Of a DNA stretch of 10,402 nt, positions 1-7,000 are shown one piece after another. Both the position numbers and the translations under genes were made by a program. Source of the DNA: Thermoflexales bacterium (GTDB lineage Bacteria > Chloroflexota > Anaerolineae > J036 > Brachytrichaceae); contig JAGOCU010000008.1 of the NCBI GenBank assembly GCA_017998555.1, positions 7,912-18,313 of the forward strand. The letters are read 5' to 3'. Position 1 is the stretch's first letter. Each line of letters opens with the position of its first letter. The notes beneath the pieces were generated by a model, which was not told the origin of the DNA, ran no database searches, and saw nothing but the letters and a program-made list of their open reading frames with translations.

Positions 1-272
1 AGCAGCATCCGGCTGAGTGGGTTGACGTCGTTGGCGGCGACCGCCCGCCCGAGCAGACCGGCCTCCAGCGCGGTTGTGCCGCGCCCGCTGAAGGGGTCGT
101 AGACCAGATCGCCTGGCCGGCTGAAGCGGTTGATGAAATAGGCCGGCAACTGGGGCTTGAAGCAGCCCCGATACGACACTTCGTGCAGCGAACTGGCCTG
201 GCGCTGCTGGGCGGTCCAGAATTCGGCCGCCTGGCTGAGCGGGGTTGGGCGCGCGTCGACTTGTCGAGGCAT
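1..272 (-). CDS. DNA methyltransferase (N4-cytosine/N6-adenine type), N-terminal part, cut by window edge
   Basis: This gene runs off the left edge; only about the first 90 codons are visible. The product should transfer a methyl group from S-adenosylmethionine to an exocyclic amine of a DNA base. The visible part contains YRGCFKPQLPAYFINRF (residues 34-50), then the SAM-binding motif I DPFSGRGTT (59-67), and AANDVNPLS (79-87), which fits the acidic residue after strand 2. Motif I lies near the N-terminus, so the catalytic DPPY-like motif is expected beyond the window and cannot be checked. The ATG at 272-270 begins 8 nt after the TAA of the DUF4013 gene, with only a weak GAAG upstream, which suggests translation coupled to an operon transcript. 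The product could be an orphan methylase or part of a restriction-modification or defence locus; the visible part does not decide. An RNA methylase is a less likely alternative. The family call is firm, the specificity unknown. Confidence 0.8.
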   Translation of the reverse strand, partial: MPRQVDARPTPLSQAAEFWTAQQRQASSLHEVSYRGCFKPQLPAYFINRFSRPGDLVYDPFSGRGTTALEAGLLGRAVAANDVNPLSRML

Positions 273-280
273 GCGCTTCG

Positions 281-991
281 TTAGCCAGCAACCGGCCCGA
301 TCGGCGCGGGCGTCTCGCGCGCAAGCTGGCCGTACACGTGGCCGGCTACGACGTTCGCATACGGGGTGATGAGCAGGAGCAGGGGTCCCAGAATGCTCAA
401 GAGGCTGCCCGCGTAGGCCGACCCGGCCAGCATCAGCGAAGCGCCCAGGTATTCGCCGGGTCGTTGGCGGAAAAGCCGGAGCAGATCCCCGAGCCGCAGG
501 CATGCGGCGACACTGCCGGTCCGCAGCATTTGCACCCGCGTCAGCGGGATCAAGATCATGATCACGAGCAGGTACAAATACAGCAGCACGAACACGCAGG
601 TGAAGCCAACGCTGGCCGCCATCATGCCCGTCGTCATGGCCAGAATCGACTCGCTGCTCGGGCCTGAGCGTCCGCCGCTGAGCGGAATGAAGGAGAACAT
701 CAGCCCGAACCAGGCCGCGTAGAAACCACAGAAGACGAGGATGATTGGAAGCGCGTAGATCAGGTCAACGACGAACATGCGCGCCCCGCGCGAAAAGAGC
801 GCCGACAGGTTGTCCCAGGTCGGCAGTGTCGCATCGTCGCCATCGCGCGCGCATCGCATCACCTCGAGTTGATACCCAAGCCCGGCGAAGTTGAGAATCG
901 GGACCAGTTGGATCACGGCGCCCAGCCCAATGCGCGACGTCCAGGCGGGGTCTTTGAACGGGATGCGGAACGCGCGATCAAGGTCGATCAT
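281..991 (-). CDS. DUF4013-family polytopic membrane protein
   Basis: This is a 236-residue integral membrane protein of unknown function. Its N-terminus matches the DUF4013 pattern: FKDPAWTSRIGLGAVIQLVPILNF (written here as FKDPAW, 12-17, then a hydrophobic stretch at about 21-37), LGYQLEVMR (38-46), then GDDATLPTW (51-59), where the family has a GDD-LPxW signature. Hydrophobic segments are visible at about 20-42, 70-103 (probably two passes), 117-150 (one or two passes) and 182-212, giving some five or six passes. The tail is short and polar. The ATG at 991 follows the stop of the DUF402-CinA gene by 26 nt and has no clear Shine-Dalgarno sequence; a TACAAT hexamer at 998-1003 allows a leaderless internal start as an alternative to read-through. 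The family has no assigned biochemical role, so only its membrane location can be stated. Confidence 0.82.
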   Translation of the reverse strand: MIDLDRAFRIPFKDPAWTSRIGLGAVIQLVPILNFAGLGYQLEVMRCARDGDDATLPTWDNLSALFSRGARMFVVDLIYALPIILVFCGFYAAWFGLMFSFIPLSGGRSGPSSESILAMTTGMMAASVGFTCVFVLLYLYLLVIMILIPLTRVQMLRTGSVAACLRLGDLLRLFRQRPGEYLGASLMLAGSAYAGSLLSILGPLLLLITPYANVVAGHVYGQLARETPAPIGPVAG

Positions 992-1017
992 GACGCAATT
1001 GTACGGGCGCGGCGGAT

Positions 1018-1953
1018 TTACTCCGCGGGGCCCGCTTCCAACGCCTGGAGCACGAGCCTGAGCGCCGCGTCGGCGCTCGCGCGTTTGTTGCCGGCCCTGT
1101 CAAATGGCCAGACATGGAGCACGGCGCGTTCGACTCCGGGGGCGCTGACGGCCAGCCAGACAAGCCCGACCGGCTTTTCGGCGCTCCCGCCCCCCGGCCC
1201 GGCGATTCCGGTCGCGCTCAGGGCGACATCGACGCCGAGCGCCCGGCGCGCCCCCCGGGCCATTTCGAGCGCGGTCTCGGCGCTCACCGCTCCGGCGGTC
1301 TCCAGGGTCTCGGCCCGCACCCCGAGGCGTTCGCGCTTGATCCGATTGTCGTACGAAATGATCCCGCCCAGAAAATAGGCCGAGCTTCCCGCCCGATCGG
1401 TCAGGGTGTCGCCGATCAGGCCGCCGGTGCACGACTCGGCCGTGCCGATCGTCCAGCCCCGATCGGCCAGGGCAACCGCGATCCGGTCGTTGGCATGCGC
1501 GCGCCAGCGCGCGCGCAGGTCGTCGGCGGCCCGCTCGGCCTCGGCAAGGGCGGTCGCGGCGACCTCCGCCTCGAGCTCGCTGACCAACGTTTCAAACTCA
1601 TCTTCGTCCAGGATGCGCAAGTCGCCGTCCGCCGACATCCACACATCGAGCGCCAGATCGACCCAGTCAATGACATCCTGCGAGATCTGCGCCGGGCGCG
1701 TGACGTTGGCGTACCATCCCTTGAGTTTTCCCGTTGTGCCGGAGTGGAACGCCATTACGTTTCGCCATTGATCGGCATAGAAGTCCTCAATCACGACATC
1801 GCCGGTCTCGATCGTCACATAGGGCAGCGCGACCGGCGGCGTGCGCCACACCGCGCGGAGGCGCACAGCCCGCGCGCTGCGTTCGATGACTTCGCCTTCA
1901 TAGCGCGCCCGCTCGCGCCCGCGGTGGTCGAATTTTCGGATCAGCATCGTCAT
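1018..1953 (-). CDS. DUF402 - CinA C-terminal (PncC-like NMN amidohydrolase) fusion protein
   Basis: This 311-residue protein joins two domains. Residues about 1-122 resemble DUF402 (FomD/Ntdp-type nucleotide phosphatase fold): FYADQWRNVMAFH (58-70), LKGWYANV (77-84), then the Asp cluster WVDLALDVWM (97-106) and LDEDEFE (115-121). Residues 123-152 are an Ala/Glu-rich helical linker. Residues about 153-306 are the CinA C-terminal domain: AESCTGG (172-178) with the presumed catalytic Ser174, SYDNRIKRERLGV (200-212) with a conserved-position Lys206, GAVSAETALEMARGA (221-235), and SATGIAGPGGG (246-256) followed by EKPVGLVW. Family members with this domain hydrolyse NMN to nicotinic acid mononucleotide and ammonia. 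The N-terminal molybdopterin-binding-like domain of full CinA is absent and DUF402 takes its place. The ATG at 1953 is 7 nt after the regulator stop; a second ATG at 1947 is possible. Both domain calls are strong. That both are active, and on which nucleotides, is inference. Confidence 0.88.
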   Translation of the reverse strand: MTMLIRKFDHRGRERARYEGEVIERSARAVRLRAVWRTPPVALPYVTIETGDVVIEDFYADQWRNVMAFHSGTTGKLKGWYANVTRPAQISQDVIDWVDLALDVWMSADGDLRILDEDEFETLVSELEAEVAATALAEAERAADDLRARWRAHANDRIAVALADRGWTIGTAESCTGGLIGDTLTDRAGSSAYFLGGIISYDNRIKRERLGVRAETLETAGAVSAETALEMARGARRALGVDVALSATGIAGPGGGSAEKPVGLVWLAVSAPGVERAVLHVWPFDRAGNKRASADAALRLVLQALEAGPAE

Positions 1954-1960
1954 GGCGCGC

Positions 1961-3811
1961 TCAGGACTGAGACCGGCGCAAGGGGGGCAGCAGGTCGGTT
2001 ACAGGCGCGCCAAGCCGCAGGCGCCGCGCCAATTCCTCCGTTTCGGGTTGTGGATTGATGCTCAATTCGCGCCGGAGCACCGTCGAGAGATCGGCATAGG
2101 TCTCAAGGCCCGCCGTGCGATTGCCCATGACGGCCTGCGTGACGATCAGGGCGCGCGCAAGCTCTTCGCGGGTGCGATCATGGTAGTACGCCCGCATCAG
2201 GAGCTCGGAGATCAATTCGGGCTGATTCCGCCGCAACGCCAGGCCGGCCGCTTCGATGCAACTGCGCACGAATTTCGTCTGCAGCCTGCGGCGTGTCTCG
2301 AGCGCCCAATCGAGGGTCGAATCGACCAGGAAATCCTCGGTATACAGCTCCGCCGCGGACAAGTACATCTTCAGCGCTTCATCGTGTCCGGCGCGCCCGG
2401 CCGCCGCAACCAGCTTCTCGAAGTCCCACACGTCATACGTCAGGTCGAGCGAGGTGTTGACTGAATACACCCCGTCGGCATACACGATCGCCTGATCCTT
2501 GAGGGCAGTGCGAATGGCGAACTTCGCGTTGTGAAAGCCGCGCTGCATGGTCGATGTGCTGGCGTCCGGCCAAAACACGCCGCCGATGCGCTCGCGGGTC
2601 GATGTTTTTGCGGTCAGCATGAAGAACAGCAGCTCGCGCGGGATGTTGTAGCCCCACTGCGCCGCCGTCATGAGTTCGCCGTTCCGCCAGACCCGCCCAA
2701 CGCCAAAGCCGCGCGCCTCGATTCGGTTGCCGTTGAGCGGCTCTGATACCGTGACAGCGCCCGTCTGCGCCTCAGCGCTTGGTTTTGCCGAGCTCGCTCG
2801 CGCATATTCGCCGGGATTCAGGCGGGCGAACGCGCGTTGAAGACTGGCCCGCACCTGTGGATGAATGCGATAAATCCGCGGGGCGCCGGCGGCCCCGGTC
2901 GACGACAGAAACAGATTCAGGCGCTGGGCATCATGCAATCCCGTGCCCCAGTCCTGCACGCCCGCCCGAGCGCATTGGGCCTCGGAGAAGGAATCGAGCA
3001 TCGACACGTGCCGGAGGAACTTGAGCGTGTCGGGAGGAACCTCCGCGAAAACGGCGCTGGCAAGGTATTCGTCGATCAGATCGGCCGCCTTGTCGGCGCT
3101 GGAGCCGCCTCGATCCTCCACCATGCCCCTGGCTTGCTCGGCCAGCGCGAGTCCGGCAGGCCATCCCTCCGAGTCCACGAGGGCGTCTGCAACATCGTCC
3201 GAAGCGACGAGCTCCGGCCGCACGCCGCGCAGACGGGCGATCATTTCGCGGGCCTCGTCCTCGTGCAGCCTGAGGAGGGATGGACCGAGGATGGTTGCCT
3301 GCTGGCGGGCGACGAGCGGATCGGGCGCCGGCCGGGGGAGCGCTCGTGAAAGCGCTAAAAACGTTATGCCTTCCGGCGCGTTTCGCGCAAGCGTGTAGAG
3401 GAGCTCAATCGCGCGCGGCGCGTCATCGACACTTCCCAGATCGTCCAGGACCAGGGTGAGGGGCGCGACCCCCTGCGCGGACAGCAGCGAAATAAGCGTC
3501 TTTGCGGTTGGCTGCGGTTCGGCGCATTCGGCGGGCGCCACAGTCCGGAGTTCGGGATGCAGCCCGAGAATGCTCTCCCGCATCATGCCTGCCATGTTGG
3601 TCGGGTCACGCTCTTCCGCGGTGAGCGTCAGCCAGGCGCAGACCGACGGCTGGCTCGCCGCATACTGCGACGCCAGAGCCGTTTTGCCATAACCCGCCGG
3701 TGCCGTGAGGAGCACCAGAGCAAAGTCCAGCGTGTTACCGAGCGCGGCCAACGCATTTGGCCGCGCGATCCATTGTCGGCGGAGTTTGGGTGCTCTTGTA
3801 CGAACTGCCAC
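1961..3811 (-). CDS. MalT-type STAND NTPase with C-terminal SARP (winged helix + BTAD) transcriptional regulator
   Basis: This is a 616-residue cytoplasmic regulator that probably switches state by ATP binding and activates transcription. The NTPase has Walker A APAGYGKT (37-44), Walker B LTLVLDD (118-124), the MalT-family SEGWPAGL (214-221), FLRHVSMLDSFSEAQC (265-280) and YRIHPQVRASL (314-324). A linker at about 330-355 (rich in Ala, Ser, Pro) leads to an OmpR-like winged helix at about 362-450 (VWRNGELM 374-381, PRELLFFML 391-399, VFWPDA 412-417, DGVYSVN 446-452). A bacterial transcriptional activator domain follows at about 457-605 (DVWDFEKLV, ending in RRELSINPQPETEELARRL). The typical order in Streptomyces SARPs is DNA-binding domain first; here it is last, and the long TPR/superhelical sensor block of MalT proteins is missing. 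The start is GTG at 3811, preceded by AAGGA with 7-nt spacing, and an in-frame TAA lies nine codons upstream, so a longer start is excluded. It is the first gene of the cluster. Confidence 0.87.
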   Translation of the reverse strand: MAVRTRAPKLRRQWIARPNALAALGNTLDFALVLLTAPAGYGKTALASQYAASQPSVCAWLTLTAEERDPTNMAGMMRESILGLHPELRTVAPAECAEPQPTAKTLISLLSAQGVAPLTLVLDDLGSVDDAPRAIELLYTLARNAPEGITFLALSRALPRPAPDPLVARQQATILGPSLLRLHEDEAREMIARLRGVRPELVASDDVADALVDSEGWPAGLALAEQARGMVEDRGGSSADKAADLIDEYLASAVFAEVPPDTLKFLRHVSMLDSFSEAQCARAGVQDWGTGLHDAQRLNLFLSSTGAAGAPRIYRIHPQVRASLQRAFARLNPGEYARASSAKPSAEAQTGAVTVSEPLNGNRIEARGFGVGRVWRNGELMTAAQWGYNIPRELLFFMLTAKTSTRERIGGVFWPDASTSTMQRGFHNAKFAIRTALKDQAIVYADGVYSVNTSLDLTYDVWDFEKLVAAAGRAGHDEALKMYLSAAELYTEDFLVDSTLDWALETRRRLQTKFVRSCIEAAGLALRRNQPELISELLMRAYYHDRTREELARALIVTQAVMGNRTAGLETYADLSTVLRRELSINPQPETEELARRLRLGAPVTDLLPPLRRSQS

Positions 3812-3817
3812 GGATCG

Positions 3818-3822
3818 ATCCT
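3818..3822 (-). promoter_or_regulatory. Ribosome binding site for the GTG start at 3811
   Basis: On the minus strand AAGGA precedes GTG with 7 nt between them. It decides the start, because the codon is GTG rather than ATG and an in-frame TAA lies just upstream, leaving no room for another start. Confidence 0.75.
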
Positions 3823-3895
3823 TGTTCGTTCGTTTTTAGCCCGGTTACGCAAATTCCGCGGTGCGGATGAGCGATTGAACTCGGGCCTACATCCC

Positions 3896-3901
3896 AATAT
3901 A
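3896..3901 (-). promoter_or_regulatory. Possible -10 element (TATATT) for the SARP regulator operon
   Basis: TATATT on the minus strand differs from TATAAT at one position and has TG directly before it. It would place the transcript start near 3889, with a leader of about 78 nt. No convincing -35 hexamer is seen 16-18 nt upstream. It lies between the terminator hairpin and the gene, in locally AT-richer DNA. The call is tentative. Confidence 0.3.
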
Positions 3902-4019
3902 CATTAGGCTGGAAAAAGCGGCAGATGCATTCGCCAGACGAAACACGTTCGGCCCCAACCTGGACGGAGACGGTCGTTCGTGTGACAACGTTTTTTGCGC
4001 CAGGAAGCCATCACCACCA

Positions 4020-4072
4020 TCCGGCGAAATCACAAACCCCGCGCGAAGCGCGGGGTTTGTGATTTCGCCGGA
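4020..4072. terminator. 25-bp perfect inverted repeat with 3-nt loop, probable bidirectional terminator
   Basis: The arms 4020-4044 and 4048-4072 are exact reverse complements around the loop GAA (TTC on the minus strand). The GC-rich core CCCCGCGC/GCGCGGGG is flanked by AAATCACAAA on one side and TTTGTGATTT on the other, so either strand shows a strong stem followed by a T-rich stretch. The T-tract is interrupted, which makes it an imperfect intrinsic terminator. It begins 17 nt after the macroglobulin stop codon, the expected place for ending that transcript and isolating it from the regulator operon. A processed RNA 3' end or a protein-binding palindrome are alternatives. Confidence 0.72.
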
Positions 4073-4088
4073 CGTTCGGGACTAACGC

Positions 4089-7000
4089 CTAGCGCTCGAT
4101 CCGGAAGGCCGCGCCGTCGCTGCGCCCAAAGACCTCAGGGAAGTATCGCTGCTCGATGAGCGCCGGGATGGCCTGGAATTGACCCGCCAGACCCGCCCGC
4201 AGCAGATAGGTGTACTCGTAAGTCCCGCGTGGAAGCGTGTCGGCGTACACGTCGATGCGTTCGTCGCGCAAGTCCTTGTTGCCAAACCACCACCAGCCCC
4301 AGCCGCGCGATGATCCGAAGCTGGGCGCGCTTTCAGCGGCCGTTCCGGCCTGGGCGGTGGTAAGCAGCGAACTGTCCACCGCTTCCATGCCGGCCGGGAA
4401 GGCGTCCGACAGCCGCACAAAGTACAGATCGCTTGGGGCCACGACCGTCAGGCGCACGCGCACGGTCTGCCCGATCTTCGCGCTGGTGACGGCGGGGCAG
4501 GGTTTGCCGGCCTCCGGCTGGCAGTCCGCCAACTCATACTTGCGGGCGATCGTGATGCCCCGATTGACGGCCTTGGCGGTGTCGGCCGGCACAAAGGCCT
4601 TGAGCCGGGCGGTGTAGTACATCCGGCCGGTTCCCGCGCCGCGTTCAAAGCCGATTTGGTTGGTCTGGCCGCGCAGCAGCTTCGACACATCGATCGTCAG
4701 CGTTGACGGCGTCGCCAGGGTCTCGGCTGAAGCTTTGCCGTTCAAGACACTGTCGTCATTCAGGGTGACCCGCCAATCGTAGTCGGCGTTGAGCTCGCCG
4801 CTCGCCTTCATCCATTCAGTCAGGGCCACGACCGCCCAGGCAATCTCCTGGTTGGTCTCCCAGGTGTCGCCTTGACGGGCCACCATGAGCCAGCGCACCG
4901 CGTTGGGCAGCAGGGCGTTGGACGGATCCAGCCGGGCGAAAGCAAGAAGAACCATAGCCGTTGTGCGGGTGTTGGAGGCGAAGTTGTACCAGTCGGGTTG
5001 CTTCTCCTGCCAGCTCAGCCCGGTCGCGCTGGCGATGCCGGCGTTGGCCAGATCGCCGAGCATGGTTTGAGAGCGGCTGCGCAGCGTGGAGTCGGTCGGA
5101 TTGAGGGTGGCGATCGACATGGCGACCAGCGCCCGCGCCCAGTAGTCCAGCTTCTCGCGCTGCTCGTAGAGCAGGTTGAGCTGAGGCTGGATGCCCGTTG
5201 CGCCGGTCTCGGCCAGGACGAAGGTGACGAAGGCCTGCTGGTTGGCCACCCGAGCCGTCGTTGGCGCGCCCACGCTCACGAGGGTGCCGCGCACGAAGCG
5301 CTCAGCGCGGGAAAGCTCGCCTGGGTCCACTGAGAGTCCGGCCCTGCGGGCCTTTGCCAGGGCCATGTAGGCCCAGGCGCTGATCGTGACGTTGGCCTGG
5401 CACTGTTCGTTGCGCCACCAGCACCATCCGCCGCTGGACAATTGATAGTTCAGCAGCCGCTGGACCGACTCCATGGCATCAGCCCGGGCCGCCGTCATCG
5501 AGCGCCCGGGGATCGACATTTCGGCCAGGGCAGCGAGCAGCCGCGAGGCCGTGGTCTCGTTGTCCTCATACAGGCTGCGCTCGAGCGCGAGCCGTCCGCT
5601 TCCGGTGGCGGAGGCGAGCGACGCGTCGACCTGGATCTCAAGCGAGCCGCGGCCCGTGTCCAGGCGCTGTGGCAGGCCCAGCAGTTCGAGGCGCTTGCCC
5701 GGTTCGGACAGGTCACCGGCGGTCCCGATATTCTCAGGCGCGCTGTAGCGCAGGATCGGAATCCCGCCGCCCGGCGCCGTGGCCAGACCCGGCTTGGCGC
5801 TGTCTTGATACGAGCTGCCCTTCGCGCTGAAGGTGAGGTCAGCGGCGGCGGCGTCCTCGGCGATGACAACCCAGTCCACCCGGGCGGTCAGCCCGGCCTT
5901 GACGGTTGCCTTCTGGCTTAATGGGCTGGTGACCCGCACGCCCTTGGCCTCGATACTGATATCGGTCTCGATATCGGTATTGGTGTTGTTGTTGACCACC
6001 GCGCCGATCGTCACCGAATCTCCGGCCACAAAGAAGCGCGGCACCACGGGCCGGACAAGCAGCGGTTTGCTGCTGACCACGTCATTGGTGGCCTGGCCGA
6101 CCTTCGTGTCGCGGGTGATCGCTCGCGCGTCCAGCCGCCAGGTTGTCAGGTTGTCCGGCAGCACGATCTGCGCGCGCGCTTCGCCGGCAACGTTCGTCTC
6201 GATCGTGGCGCTCCAGTAGGCGGTGTCCTTGAAGTTTTCGCGGGTGAAGACCCCATCCGCCGCGCTGGCCAGACCGCCGCCGCCGCCGCCCTTGCCATAC
6301 TCGGCGGCAAGCGCGGCCGTAACCCGGTCGACGTTGACGCTCAGCGACGACGCGGTATGGATGCCCAGCCCGCGCGCGCCGTAGAAGTAGTCGAGGATGC
6401 CGATGCTGTTCGGCTCGGCCAGCGACAGGATCGCCTTGTCGACCAGGGCCAGGCTGAGCTCGGCCTGAACCGGCTGGCCATTCACATCCGTCACCCGAAT
6501 GTCGTAAGTGACGGTGTCGCGCGGGCGATACGTCGTCCGATCCGGCTTGAGTTCAATCGTTAACGCGAAGGCGCCCGGATCGACCTTGAAGCTGGCGTAG
6601 CCCAGCCGGAACGCCGGCAGCCCGCCTCGTTCGTCGATGCCCTTGACGATCATGACGCTGACATAGGCATTTGGTGCCATGCTGGCGTCGACGGGCACTT
6701 CGATGATGTCGCTGTTGGTCCGAAGCGTAACGAGCCGGGTCGAGAGGATGCGCCCGCGCTCGACCGTCACCAGGGCGGTGACCGTGCCGCTGAAAGGCGA
6801 CGGGACGAGGATTTTGGCCGTGTCGCCGACTTTGTAGGCGGCCTTGTCGGCCTTGATATCGATTCGGTCGTTGTTGTTCACCCGCCAGGTGACATACGCC
6901 CCGGCCTGGCTCGAAACATACACGAACGCCGCGCCGCGCGGCCCACCGGGCGTTGTCGCTGACGCGACCAGGCGGTACTCGCCCCCGTCCTTCACGTCGA

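Larger units (their letters stand above)
3812..4088. other. Intergenic region between macroglobulin and regulator genes
   Basis: This 277-nt stretch lies between two genes transcribed in the same direction. It contains the long hairpin at 4020-4072, the leader and possible -10 of the regulator, and between them about 110 nt without clear signals. A 38-codon minus-strand frame (4020-3904) is open there but has no ribosome binding site and an Arg/Trp-rich, unconvincing composition, so no gene is called. Confidence 0.6.

Noticed and set aside
1114..2058. A long plus-strand open frame (314 residues) opposite the DUF402-CinA gene.
   Set aside because: The minus strand carries unmistakable CinA motifs, and the plus-strand product is Arg/Gly/Ala-rich with no recognisable motif.
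3904..4020. A 38-codon minus-strand open frame between the terminator hairpin and the regulator (MVVMASWRKK...).
   Set aside because: It starts at the edge of the hairpin, has no ribosome binding site, has an odd Arg/Trp/Cys-rich composition and matches no family I recognise.
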